From an uncultured Bacilli bacterium (GTDB lineage Bacteria; Bacillota_I; Bacilli_A; RFN20; CAG-826): a DNA stretch of 64,000 nt. The notes beneath the pieces were generated by a model. That model had not been told where the DNA came from and did not search any database. It saw only the letters and a program-made list of their open reading frames with translations. Of this stretch, positions 1-9,299 are shown piece by piece; the stretch's first letter is position 1; each line of letters opens with the position of its first letter. The position numbers and the translations under genes are program-made. The DNA lies in NCBI GenBank assembly GCA_934140155.1, contig CAKPBC010000001.1, forward strand, positions 186,001-250,000, written 5' to 3'.

Positions 1-1621
1 AATCTTCTTTGTTACTTGCTATACCAAGTCTTTTGCCAATAGCAAAAGCAGTATCAAGACTATCTCCTGTTACCATAATTGTTTTAATACCGGCATTTTT
101 TAATTGTTCTACGGCTTCTTTGGTTCCTTTTTTAGGAGGATCAATCATTCCAACAAATCCTAAAAAAGTCATACTTTCTTCAAGTATTTTATCACAATTT
201 TTATAAGCAAAGGCAATAACTCTTAAGGCATTACTCGTCAATTTATTTAAAAGTTCTTTTTGTTTTAATAGTATAATTTCATCTAATTCTAATTCTTTTC
301 CATTTATTAAAATATATTTGCATTTGCCTAGTATTTCTTCACTAGCACCTTTAGAAAATTGAATTTTTTTGTTATTGTTTTCTATTATTACACTCATCAT
401 CTTTTTTTCACTAGAAAACGAATTTTCTTCTATTTTTTTATATTTAAAATCTTTATTAGTAGCACTAGCAAAAGACACTATTGCTACTTCTAAAGGATCT
501 CCAATATAATTATTATCACTTTTTAAACTATGGCAAGAAAGCATATCTTGATATAAATAATCTAATGTTTTACTTTGTTTAATGTTTTTAAGATCATATT
601 TACTATTATCATAAGCCAAACTAACCACAGTCATTTGATTTTCTGTCAATGTGCCTGTTTTATCCGTTAAAATAACATTAACAGCTCCTAATGTTTCAAC
701 GGCATGAAGTTTTCTAATAATCATATTTGTTTTAACCAAGCGTTGTACACCCATTGCTAAAACAATTGTTACCACTGCGGGTAATCCTTCTGGTACTGCA
801 GCGACCGCTAAAGAGATGGAAGTAATAAACATTTCAATTACATCACGTTTTTGAATTAAGGCAATTAAAAATAATAATACACATATTACAATGGTAATAA
901 ATCCTAATAATTTCCCTAAATCTTCTAATTTCTTTTGTAAAGGTGTTTGCGGTACTTTATGTTTATCTAACATTTTAGCAATTAATCCCACTTCAGTATT
1001 CATTCCAACTTTAGTAATAACCATTTCGCTATGACCTTGCAAAACAAGTGTAGACATGAACACTTCATCAAGTCGTTCAGCAATAGGTGTTACATTAGAA
1101 CTAGAAAATGCTTCGTTTTTATTTACTGGAGTCGATTCTCCGGTTAATGCTGACTCATCACACAACAAATTATATGTATTAAATATTTTTCCATCCGCAG
1201 GAACTATATTTCCTTCTTCTAATAAAACAATATCTCCCACTACTAAATTCGTAGTATCTATTTTAAATACTTTGCCATCCCTTTTAACTGCGATTTGTTG
1301 ATGAGTGATTTTTTTCAATGCATCAATTGCTTTATTTGCTTTTTCTTCTTGAATAAAACCAACTGTTCCATTCATAAAAACGACAAATAATATTATCGCC
1401 GCATCGGCATATTCTTTTAACAATATCGATATAATACCCGATAACAATAATATATAAATCAAAACGTCATTAAATTCATTTAAAAAACGCAAAATAGGAG
1501 AAGCTTTTTTAGCTTCTTTCAATTCATTTAATCCATTATTAGCTAATCTAATCCTAGCTTCGCTTTCTGATAATCCTGTTTTTAAATTTGTTTTAAGTTG
1601 TTGTTCAATGTTTCTTTCCAT
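1..1621 (-). CDS. P-type cation-transporting ATPase, probably calcium type (partial, C-terminus off window)
   Basis: The first 540 or so residues of a P-type ATPase; the gene runs off the left edge of the window. The N-terminus has the cation-ATPase-N pattern (GLSESEARIRLANNGLNEL), then TM1-2, the actuator motif TGES (within DESALTGES), the TM4 motif PEGLP, the phosphorylated aspartate in DKTGTLT (about 650-670), and the hinge motif MVTGD near the window edge. PEGLP together with DPP-K before MVTGD fits the type II Ca2+/cation pumps of the plasma membrane. The C-terminal TM5-10 residues that would fix ion choice are not visible. The start ATG at 1621 has no clear Shine-Dalgarno sequence, but its N-terminus aligns with the family. 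It lies just after the terminator of the upstream gene. Confidence 0.9.
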   Translation of the reverse strand, partial: MERNIEQQLKTNLKTGLSESEARIRLANNGLNELKEAKKASPILRFLNEFNDVLIYILLLSGIISILLKEYADAAIILFVVFMNGTVGFIQEEKANKAIDALKKITHQQIAVKRDGKVFKIDTTNLVVGDIVLLEEGNIVPADGKIFNTYNLLCDESALTGESTPVNKNEAFSSSNVTPIAERLDEVFMSTLVLQGHSEMVITKVGMNTEVGLIAKMLDKHKVPQTPLQKKLEDLGKLLGFITIVICVLLFLIALIQKRDVIEMFITSISLAVAAVPEGLPAVVTIVLAMGVQRLVKTNMIIRKLHAVETLGAVNVILTDKTGTLTENQMTVVSLAYDNSKYDLKNIKQSKTLDYLYQDMLSCHSLKSDNNYIGDPLEVAIVSFASATNKDFKYKKIEENSFSSEKKMMSVIIENNNKKIQFSKGASEEILGKCKYILINGKELELDEIILLKQKELLNKLTSNALRVIAFAYKNCDKILEESMTFLGFVGMIDPPKKGTKEAVEQLKNAGIKTIMVTGDSLDTAFAIGKRLGIASNKED

Positions 1622-1630
1622 AATTTTAAT

Positions 1631-1663
1631 AAAAAGCCTTTAGCATTTTAAACTACTAAAGGC
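1631..1663 (-). terminator. Rho-independent terminator after the M50-like gene
   Basis: Read on the minus strand, an 8-bp stem GCCTTTAG/CTAAAGGC with a 12-nt loop is followed by five T. It lies 33 bp past the stop of the M50-like gene and 10 bp before the ATPase start, so the ATPase must be transcribed from very close to its start codon or by read-through. Confidence 0.75.
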
Positions 1664-1695
1664 ATTACATTAAAATATATGTTTTTTATTATTTA

Positions 1696-2814
1696 CTAGA
1701 ACACATTATATAAATCTTCTGAACCTAATTTTTCTGAAACCATTTTAATAGCTTCCTCATATAGTTCAAGTTCGACTTTTTTTTCAATTGCATCGCTCAT
1801 ATGATTAATACGTTTTTTCATTCCTTCGATAGCAATTTCACTTTCTGATAAGCTTTCATTTATTAGTCCACTAACAAGAAGATATACACGTTTTGTAGCT
1901 ATATCTTTGTCTTTTGCTAACATTTTACGATCATCAGATTCTAAAACATCCCAATAATATTTTGAAGCTTCTTCAATGGAACTATTTAAGATTATAAAAT
2001 ACAATTTTTGAAAACGATAACGATATCCGGTAATTGTTTCTAAAGCATTAGTGTCCGCTAAAACAGTATCAACAACTTCTTCAGCTTTTTTATAATCTTT
2101 TTTATTTAAACATTCATAATATGCATATCGGTTAATTAAGACTGTCATAGGAGTAATTTCTTTATAAACAGGAATATTCTCTGGAGTTTTTCCTACTCTT
2201 ATATCTTCTTCAATACGCATAAATTCATTATAAGCATCCGCGTTTTCTTTTTTACCTAATAATTTTAAACGATAACCATCATTTAAAATATCTGTTCTCA
2301 TTGGAATAATATTATAAAGCACGAAAACTAAACCAACGCCAAAGTAGATAAGAAATCCGTATTTAATTTGGGCTGGAATTGCTTTAATCATATAAAGAAT
2401 TAAACAAATAATTACAGAAACCAAGAAAGATAAAATTCCTCCTCTTAAAAAAGAAGCAGGATTAGATTTTTTATCTTTAGTAATTGGTGTAAATCTAGTT
2501 TCACTAAAAAGTCCTTCGAATCCTTCAAATTTAAACGCCCATTTATTTTCTTTTTTATACCAACATAATCCAAACATATTGAAATAAGTTAATTTGTATC
2601 CGCCAATCTTAGCTCCAATAATATGGCCTATTTCATAAATAAGAGCAAACACAACCACAGATATTGCCATACAAATCAAAACATATGGCCAAGCTTGCGC
2701 AGAAGATAATTCTAGTGCACTTATTGCTACTACAATTACTGTTTGTCCTACTAAGTAGATTAACGCAAACATAATTAAGTAAACTATTATTGTTCCTAAC
2801 TCATTTTTTTCCAT
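1696..2814 (-). CDS. Polytopic membrane protein resembling an M50 site-2-type metallopeptidase, first catalytic His replaced
   Basis: A 372-residue protein with two N-terminal TM segments (about 8-32 and 43-60), two more at about 125-170, and a helical cytosolic C-terminus. Residues 60-73 read YEIGHIIGAKIGGY, which aligns with the M50 zinc motif HExGH...AkxxGY except that the first His is Tyr60. Glu61 and His64 are kept. A downstream NIIP...NDG segment (168-180) matches the M50 third-ligand motif, including its Asp. This is known family structure; loss of one zinc ligand suggests a pseudo-protease or altered metal binding. The substrate is unknown. The start is supported by AAGGAGGG eight bases upstream. 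The upstream region has a TATAAT -10 on the same strand. Confidence 0.6.
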   Translation of the reverse strand: MEKNELGTIIVYLIMFALIYLVGQTVIVVAISALELSSAQAWPYVLICMAISVVVFALIYEIGHIIGAKIGGYKLTYFNMFGLCWYKKENKWAFKFEGFEGLFSETRFTPITKDKKSNPASFLRGGILSFLVSVIICLILYMIKAIPAQIKYGFLIYFGVGLVFVLYNIIPMRTDILNDGYRLKLLGKKENADAYNEFMRIEEDIRVGKTPENIPVYKEITPMTVLINRYAYYECLNKKDYKKAEEVVDTVLADTNALETITGYRYRFQKLYFIILNSSIEEASKYYWDVLESDDRKMLAKDKDIATKRVYLLVSGLINESLSESEIAIEGMKKRINHMSDAIEKKVELELYEEAIKMVSEKLGSEDLYNVF

Positions 2815-2881
2815 AATAGTCCCTCCTTAAAATTTATTTAATATTATAGCACTTTACATTTATTAAAACACTAGATAACAA

Positions 2882-3409
2882 TTATTTTATTAACCCTGGA
2901 ATAAATTGATTATTTAACATTTCTAGCTTATTTAATAAATCTTCAACTTTTTCTTTCATTCCTTGATCAATCCAAAGAATAATACAACTCGTCATTGCGG
3001 AAGTATAATACGTAACGTAAAATTTTCTTTCTTCACTTGCAAATTTATTTTCTTTATCCAAAGTAACAAATTGTCTTAGTATTTGAGAATAAAAATAACT
3101 ATATACAAATTGTTCAAATAAATCCCGTGCTGAACTTTCTAAAATATGTTTCACAAAATTTTTATTTTTATTAACGTACTTAATAATTTGTTTAACCATT
3201 TCTTTCCAATCTTTAACTTCTTTATTAATTAAAGTATTTTCATTTAGAAAAATCCAAGTTAAAAGATCATATATATCTCGGAAATGATAATAGAAAGTTT
3301 GTCTTTTTATATTACAAGCAGAAGATAATTCTTGCACTGTAATACGATCAAACGATTCATTAGACATTAATTTTTTTAATGTATCCGCAATTAATTGTTC
3401 TGTTTTCAT
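2882..3409 (-). CDS. TetR-family transcriptional regulator
   Basis: A 175-residue regulator. The N-terminal 50 residues form the TetR DNA-binding helix-turn-helix (ITVQELSSACNIKRQTFYYHF, key residues about 24-44), and the C-terminal part is the short helical ligand domain common in DhaS-like Firmicutes regulators. Its start codon overlaps the stop of psuG by 4 nt (ATGA), so it is translationally coupled as the third gene of a P-type ATPase-psuG-tetR operon. It may regulate that operon, but I see no clear operator. The effector is unknown. Confidence 0.85.
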   Translation of the reverse strand: MKTEQLIADTLKKLMSNESFDRITVQELSSACNIKRQTFYYHFRDIYDLLTWIFLNENTLINKEVKDWKEMVKQIIKYVNKNKNFVKHILESSARDLFEQFVYSYFYSQILRQFVTLDKENKFASEERKFYVTYYTSAMTSCIILWIDQGMKEKVEDLLNKLEMLNNQFIPGLIK

Positions 3410-4317
3410 TTGTTTCTTATTTTAGCGTATTCTACTGCAATCATAGAACCTACTTTAGCATTATTAAGTACTAATTTAATATTTGATTCTAATGAATCTC
3501 CACCGCTTAATTCACAAATTTTGCTAAGTAAGAATGGTGTGGTTTCTTTACCATGAACTCCAAGTTGTTTCATTTCTTCAATAGCGTCATTTATACACTT
3601 ATCAATTCTTTCTTTATCCATTGCATATTCTTCTGGGATTGGATTAGAAATAAGAATACCACCTTTTAAGTGATTATCTCTTTTTGCCTTAATTATATTA
3701 GCGCCATCTAGTGGTGAACTAATTGCATAATCGCAATTTAAGCCACTATGTGCGGTATAGAAATCCGCTAATTCAATAGTTTTATATCCTAAAACTGTTA
3801 CACCAAAAGTTTCTAAATACTCTAATGTTAATTTCAAATCAAGAATAGCCTTAGCACCAGCACATACAACAGTAACATCAGTATTAGCTAATTCTTGTAA
3901 ATCTGCGGAAATATCAAATGTCTCTTGTGCTCCACGATGTACGCCACCAATTCCGCCAGTAACAAATACTTCAATACCTGCTTCATGCGCAAGAATCATC
4001 GTTGTAGCAACTGTTGTAGCGCCCCATAATTTGCGAGCATAGACAACTGGTAAATCTCTACGTGAGACTTTTATAATACCTTTTCTTTTGCCAAATTCTT
4101 CAATTTCATCTTTGCTCATTCCAATAACACCAACACCATCAATAATTCCAATTGTTGCTGGAATTGCACCATGCTTTCTAACTTCTTCTTCAACCATCAA
4201 AGCTGTTTCAACATTTTTTGGATATGGCATACCATGAGAAATAATAGTCGACTCTAATGCCACAACTGCTTTCCCGTCTTCTAATGCTTTCTTTACTTCC
4301 TCGCTAATTCTAATCAT
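3406..4317 (-). CDS. psuG: Pseudouridine-5'-phosphate glycosidase
   Basis: Reversibly cleaves the C-C glycosidic bond of pseudouridine 5'-phosphate to uracil and ribose 5-phosphate. The 303-residue protein shows the family signatures ALESTIISHGMPYP near the N-terminus (catalytic Glu), the VSRRDLP lysine/arginine region, TGGIGGVHRG and ISNPIPEEY. I place the start at 4317 (MIRISEE) because GAGGTG lies six bases upstream; an upstream in-frame codon at 4356 lies inside the ATPase gene. The start overlaps the last 8 nt of the upstream ATPase gene and the stop overlaps the tetR start. No PfkB-type pseudouridine kinase (psuK) is adjacent, so the substrate may arrive already phosphorylated. Confidence 0.93.
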   Translation of the reverse strand: MIRISEEVKKALEDGKAVVALESTIISHGMPYPKNVETALMVEEEVRKHGAIPATIGIIDGVGVIGMSKDEIEEFGKRKGIIKVSRRDLPVVYARKLWGATTVATTMILAHEAGIEVFVTGGIGGVHRGAQETFDISADLQELANTDVTVVCAGAKAILDLKLTLEYLETFGVTVLGYKTIELADFYTAHSGLNCDYAISSPLDGANIIKAKRDNHLKGGILISNPIPEEYAMDKERIDKCINDAIEEMKQLGVHGKETTPFLLSKICELSGGDSLESNIKLVLNNAKVGSMIAVEYAKIRNK

Positions 4318-6796
4318 TAAAAACACCTCTATCTTTTTTACGAATGAATTTATCAAACAAATAGTATATTACAAAATATAAAATTGTGAATACTATAATT
4401 ATACCTATTGTTATTAGTATATTTTGTGTACTTAACATTGATGGATAAATCTTGAAGATGTTTAGCGGTTCTCCACCAATAACAATTAGTTTTTTCTCGG
4501 AAACAATTGATAATGTAACAAATAATGTTACTGTTAATAATGTTAAGCAAGAAAATAACACTGTACGATATTTATTAAATGGCCAACAGCATCTAAATAA
4601 AACAACTAAGCACATAAACGAAATAATAAACATACCCATAGTTTGAATTATTTGACTATTTCCAATCGCACCATTTAAATTTAAAAGTAATAATGTTAAT
4701 ACCGCTAAAGTGATAGTTACACCACCTGGAATTGCGTTACATACAACATTGTTAACAAATCCACCTTCAATAACTTTATCATTAGGTTGTAAAGACAGGA
4801 AGAATGAAGCGATGCCTATTCCACAGAACTCCCAAATATATAAATGTTGCGTTTCAAAAGGATATTGGAATGTCGCTGCTGATTTAAATATCATTCCTAT
4901 AACTGCTACAATAAGCAATATGACGGAAAGCAAGAAAGCAAAAATAGTTTTATTTAAAAATAAAGAACAGGTTTGTTGCAAATTATTAACAACTCTTCGA
5001 CCTTCTTGAACAACTTCTGGCATATGAGAAAAATCTGAATCCATTAAAACTAAGTGAGAGGAATATTTTGTTGCATCCGCGCCACTTGCCATAGCAATTG
5101 AGCAATCTGCTTTCTTTAAAGCAATAATATCATTAACTCCATCACCAGTCATAGCAACAGTTTTCCCTTGCTCTTTTAAAGCTTCCACTAAAGCAGCTTT
5201 TTGTTCTGGAGAAACTCGGCCAAATATTGTATACTTATTAGCAATTTTCTTTACTTCATCAAGTTCCATACCTTCCAAATTAATGATTGATTCATAATCT
5301 TCAACGCCGCACTGACGAGCTATCTCACCAACAGTGATAGGATTATCTCCCGATATAATTTTTATATCAACATTATTTTGTTTAAACCATGCAATTGTCG
5401 ATTCAGCATTTTCACGAATATTATCTTTAATAGAAATATAAGCTATAATTTTAGAACCTAATGGTGGTTGTTCTTTACGACTTGGCATTATCGAATGAGT
5501 TAACACCATCACTCTTAAACCACGTTTAGATAATTCTTCAATTTTTTCTTTTGCTTTACTAGGAAGTTTTTTAATAATAAATTCTGCCGCTCCTAATGTA
5601 TATGTACCTTTACCTTTAAGTGTTACCATCGAATATTTTCTAGCACTAGAAAATGGCAACGTATTAGTGGCCATATATTTATCATTTAGCGGACACATTT
5701 TCATAATTGCTTTAGCGGTTTGATTGTTATCTTTAGTAGCATTAAGCATAGATCCTAAGATTACTTTAATATCCTCTAGATTCTGTCTTCCTTCTACCTC
5801 TATTTCATTAATTGACATTGTTCCATCTGTTAATGTCCCTGTTTTATCAAAGCACAAGACATTAGAACGCGCTAGCATTTCAATTGAATATAATTCTTGC
5901 ACCATAGTTTTCTTTTTTCCTAAGCGTAAAACACCTACCGCTAAGGTCATTGAAGTAAATAAGAACATTCCTGCTGGAATCATTCCAATCATTGATGCGG
6001 AGGTTGATTTAACTGCTTCTTTAATTTTATCAACTGTACTAATTGCATCAGAATTAAAATAGTCTTTAAAGAAAAGCATAATTCCTAAAGGAATAATAAC
6101 CAAACTAATAATATGAAATATTTTATTTAATGATTTTAATAATTCGGATTTTGGTCTTTTAAATTGTTTTGCTTTTGATTGTATTTCTTCAACAAAAGAA
6201 CTTTTACCAACTTTTTCCGCTCTTAGTGTTGCTTTACCGCTAACAACAAAAGATCCAGAATAAGCTAAATCGCCGACACACTTTTTAATAGTTAACGATT
6301 CACCTGTAATAATAGATTCATCAACTTCTAATTCACCATCAACCACAATAGCGTCAACGCTTATTTGCTTACCAGTTTCTAAAAAGAATATATCATCTAA
6401 AACTAATTCTCCAGTTGGAATATCTTTTATTTCTCCGTCTCTTATAACTTTAACAGTTGGTTCTACTGATAGTTTAAGTTTTTCCACTAGTCTTTTCGCA
6501 CGAATATCTTGAACTAAACCAATAATCATATTTAATATCATAACAGTCATAAAAGCGACAATACCTTCTGCATTACCTACTAATATTTCTGCTATTGCAA
6601 TTATTGTTAAAAGTATATTAAAGAATGTTAAAACATTACTTTTTATTATTTCAAAATAAGTTTTAGTTGTTTGTTTGGTTGTTTTGTTATATAGTTTTTG
6701 TTTTTTTCTATTTTCTACTTGCTCACTAGTTAACCCTGTGTCTAGTGCAGCGTTAAATCTTTCTATGTTCTCTTCAGCATTAGATTGTTTTTTCAT
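4310..6796 (-). CDS. P-type ATPase, CtpE-like divalent cation transporter
   Basis: About 828 residues. The actuator motif is ITGES, the phosphorylation motif DKTGTLTDGTM, and the hinge MTGDGVNDIIALKKADCSIA. TM4 carries IPAG in place of PEGLP or CPC, preceding LAVGVLRLGKKKTMVQELYSIEMLA. This is typical of a type II subgroup containing mycobacterial CtpE (Ca2+ uptake) and related Mn2+/Ca2+ pumps in streptococci and lactococci. Ten TM helices are predicted by eye. The start is ATG 6796 (MKKQSN), preceded by GAGGAT; an in-frame TTG at 6847 lies in the terminator of the next gene and is rejected. It is the first gene of an operon with psuG and tetR. The transported ion is an inference. Confidence 0.88.
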   Translation of the reverse strand: MKKQSNAEENIERFNAALDTGLTSEQVENRKKQKLYNKTTKQTTKTYFEIIKSNVLTFFNILLTIIAIAEILVGNAEGIVAFMTVMILNMIIGLVQDIRAKRLVEKLKLSVEPTVKVIRDGEIKDIPTGELVLDDIFFLETGKQISVDAIVVDGELEVDESIITGESLTIKKCVGDLAYSGSFVVSGKATLRAEKVGKSSFVEEIQSKAKQFKRPKSELLKSLNKIFHIISLVIIPLGIMLFFKDYFNSDAISTVDKIKEAVKSTSASMIGMIPAGMFLFTSMTLAVGVLRLGKKKTMVQELYSIEMLARSNVLCFDKTGTLTDGTMSINEIEVEGRQNLEDIKVILGSMLNATKDNNQTAKAIMKMCPLNDKYMATNTLPFSSARKYSMVTLKGKGTYTLGAAEFIIKKLPSKAKEKIEELSKRGLRVMVLTHSIMPSRKEQPPLGSKIIAYISIKDNIRENAESTIAWFKQNNVDIKIISGDNPITVGEIARQCGVEDYESIINLEGMELDEVKKIANKYTIFGRVSPEQKAALVEALKEQGKTVAMTGDGVNDIIALKKADCSIAMASGADATKYSSHLVLMDSDFSHMPEVVQEGRRVVNNLQQTCSLFLNKTIFAFLLSVILLIVAVIGMIFKSAATFQYPFETQHLYIWEFCGIGIASFFLSLQPNDKVIEGGFVNNVVCNAIPGGVTITLAVLTLLLLNLNGAIGNSQIIQTMGMFIISFMCLVVLFRCCWPFNKYRTVLFSCLTLLTVTLFVTLSIVSEKKLIVIGGEPLNIFKIYPSMLSTQNILITIGIIIVFTILYFVIYYLFDKFIRKKDRGVFND

Positions 6797-6849
6797 TTCT
6801 GCTATCCTCATATATTTATTATATAAAAACAAAATATAATTAATCAACT

Positions 6850-6876
6850 AAAAAAGAGTCTAATATAGACTCTTTT
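6850..6876 (-). terminator. Rho-independent terminator after the 628-residue lipoprotein gene
   Basis: Near-perfect hairpin: AAAAGAGTCTA, a short loop, TAGACTCTTTT, followed by further T residues on the minus strand. It is placed between the lipoprotein stop and the ATPase start. Confidence 0.8.
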
Positions 6877-6899
6877 AAGTGATTTTTCATCTTTTTTAA

Positions 6900-8786
6900 C
6901 TATTTAGTTATTAAGCGGAAAGAAATTTTATATGTATAGACATATCCTAAGCTTGCTTTGCCATCTGAAACACTTTGTTGGATACATGCTTGTAATGTAA
7001 TTACATAATGTTCAGCTACTGTTACATTTGTTTCTTCATCAATGCCTTCAGGAATTAAACTTGCTGTTAGTTTTGTTGTAACTGCTGAATTAGGTCTCTT
7101 AGAATTTTTATATATTTTTCTAATATTTCTAATAACGCTTGTATCTAATAAAGAAATTTCAGGTTCGTTTCCTTCACTATATGGAGTTGTTACTTTTCCA
7201 TTAGAATATCTACTAGTTCCATAGAATTGTTGAATTTGATAATTATTACCATCTTTATTAAATTGTTGTATAACAGCACTCTCAGCATAAATATTGTTGC
7301 TATCATCTGTACCAGTTTGGCTTAAGTAAGTAATAGAAACATTATCGTTATATAAAGTTGTATCTGATAAAGATTCTTCTTCATATGTTTTAGAAGAAAG
7401 TTTTTGACTATAATTATATTCTCTTACCACACCTGTAGGCTCATTAAATTCCGCAGCAATAATTGTATCATTAACTTGTTCAAGCAAAGATTCTGCTTCA
7501 TCGTGTTTATTTCCATTTTCAACATTAGGAACTAAAGTACCATTATCATAGTATTTATTGTAATCGAATATTACTTTATCATTATCTGTCTCTTGATATT
7601 CGCCAATGCTATCATAACCATAACTAAATACCATTGCATATGATTGTATTAAATCTCCATAATATGTAAATTCAAAACTATAGCCGTATTTTAATAAGCG
7701 ATTACTAGAATCTAGTTGAGCATATATTGTTTGAACAACACCTTGTCCAGCATATTGAGTTCCTTCTTCATAGTAAAGATTTTGATTATATTGAAGAGTA
7801 ATATTTCCAGCTTCATCTTTTGAAGAACTATACCATTCACTATTTTTATCAAACACTAGATTTCCATCAGAATCAACAGCTTCATAATTACTTTTTGAAA
7901 GAATTTTAGTGAAGTTAGATCTCATTTGAAAATTAAAATAATCTTTTACTGGTGTTTTATCTACGTTTTTATCTAAAATACGGTAATTGTTAGGTACAGA
8001 ATATTTTTCTCCATCGTTAAGTTCTGGTTCACTTTCCCCATCTTTTGGTAACTCATGGACTATTTGAACAAAGTAATTTACACCATCAATATCACGATTA
8101 TTAATAAATCCTTTGTTCTTTGTGGTTTGCTCTTCGTGATTTTCATATGTTTCATCCGTGGCAACTAATGAAGTTGTACTACTATTTTGTGTAACTACAT
8201 CATTATCATAAATGTTATAAGTCATATCAATTGTTGATGACTTATATCCTGCATCTATTTCAAAATAAACATACTCATAATCCTCATCAGCATGGATTGT
8301 CATAGATGTATTATCTTTAACAGCACTACCCAAAGTAGAAGATAAAGCAAAGAATTGTTCTTCGTTTAATACACCTTCAAATTGTGGCTTTTCTCCACTA
8401 GAAGAAGAATCGCCTTTTTTTGGTGTATATACTTGTTTTGACACATCTTTCTTTTTTAATTGTTTCTTGCTAGATACTTGTGATTGTGTTGATGAACCTT
8501 GTAGTTCAGCATAATCATCCGGATTCAATAATTGAATATTATTATCTCCAGAATTTCCACGATTGTAATAACTATAACGACTTACTTGACTTCTTTTAGC
8601 ATATTCTTCCCAATCGTATTGCGCTGAAATATCTTCCTCTATAGATAACAATTTTAATCCTTTTACTTCTTCTTTTTCTTTTAAAGTGCCTTTATTGTTA
8701 TCATTATTGTTTGATGATCCATTGTCACAACCAACAATCATAGCAGCAATTAAAGCAAAAGGTAAAATAATTGCTCTTTTTTTCAT
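6900..8786 (-). CDS. Secreted lipoprotein of unknown function
   Basis: A 628-residue lipoprotein: a basic start (MKKR), a short hydrophobic stretch and the lipobox IVGC with Cys20 followed by DNGSSNNN, a low-complexity Asn/Ser linker typical of surface lipoproteins. The mature part is rich in Tyr, Asn, Ser and Asp and looks mainly beta-stranded. I recognise no domain. The start ATG at 8786 has a strong GAAGGAGG seven to eight bases upstream; the ORF is open further upstream but those residues do not form a signal peptide. It is flanked by its own terminator and is probably monocistronic. A substrate-binding or adhesive surface role is only a guess. Confidence 0.8.
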   Translation of the reverse strand: MKKRAIILPFALIAAMIVGCDNGSSNNNDNNKGTLKEKEEVKGLKLLSIEEDISAQYDWEEYAKRSQVSRYSYYNRGNSGDNNIQLLNPDDYAELQGSSTQSQVSSKKQLKKKDVSKQVYTPKKGDSSSSGEKPQFEGVLNEEQFFALSSTLGSAVKDNTSMTIHADEDYEYVYFEIDAGYKSSTIDMTYNIYDNDVVTQNSSTTSLVATDETYENHEEQTTKNKGFINNRDIDGVNYFVQIVHELPKDGESEPELNDGEKYSVPNNYRILDKNVDKTPVKDYFNFQMRSNFTKILSKSNYEAVDSDGNLVFDKNSEWYSSSKDEAGNITLQYNQNLYYEEGTQYAGQGVVQTIYAQLDSSNRLLKYGYSFEFTYYGDLIQSYAMVFSYGYDSIGEYQETDNDKVIFDYNKYYDNGTLVPNVENGNKHDEAESLLEQVNDTIIAAEFNEPTGVVREYNYSQKLSSKTYEEESLSDTTLYNDNVSITYLSQTGTDDSNNIYAESAVIQQFNKDGNNYQIQQFYGTSRYSNGKVTTPYSEGNEPEISLLDTSVIRNIRKIYKNSKRPNSAVTTKLTASLIPEGIDEETNVTVAEHYVITLQACIQQSVSDGKASLGYVYTYKISFRLITK

Positions 8787-8918
8787 AATAATTCCTCCTT
8801 CTAAATCACATATTTGAAAAACAAATATTGTATATGAAATAATACTATTATTTCGGCCTAATGTCAAACCATTTTTGCCAGTTACATAACTTATTTTTTT
8901 GTTTTCTTACTAGTTAAC

Positions 8919-9260
8919 TCAATAAGTTATAGTTGCTTGTTCATTACTGTTTATAACAATTAGATAAGATTTGTCAGTGTTTTTTATTGTCAAATGAATA
9001 GGTTCTTGCTCTAAATCAAAAACATCAAAAGCTAAAACAATAAAATATTTTATTGTTCCATTAATATTTTCTCCATAATAGGTTGTTATGTTGTTCGCAA
9101 TTCTTTTCTTTAAAGAAACACCATCAATAGTTACTGTATCTACCTTAACTTTTACTTTAGGAGTAGATGAAAATATAGTTAGAAATAATATAATGCCCAG
9201 TATACTTAAGATTGATATCGTCAATGCTGTTATGTTAATAATTTTTGTCGCTTTTTTCAT
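8919..9260 (-). CDS. Small membrane-anchored protein of unknown function
   Basis: A 113-residue protein with one N-terminal TM segment (about 10-33) and an extracytoplasmic domain of about 80 residues that looks beta-rich (TVTIDGVSLKKRI, IHLTIKN). No lipobox and no recognised family. The start at 9260 (MKKATK) is preferred over 9272 because GGTGA lies six bases before it. It lies between tadA and the large lipoprotein gene, on the same strand. Confidence 0.6.
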   Translation of the reverse strand: MKKATKIINITALTISILSILGIILFLTIFSSTPKVKVKVDTVTIDGVSLKKRIANNITTYYGENINGTIKYFIVLAFDVFDLEQEPIHLTIKNTDKSYLIVINSNEQATITY

Positions 9261-9299
9261 TAAGTTCACCATTTTTATTTTGTTATAAAAATAGTTAAT

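Noticed and set aside
8787..8867. A longer N-terminus for the 628-residue lipoprotein (start at 8867)
   Set aside because: It would bury the signal peptide and lipobox, and the strong ribosome-binding site sits before the ATG at 8786.
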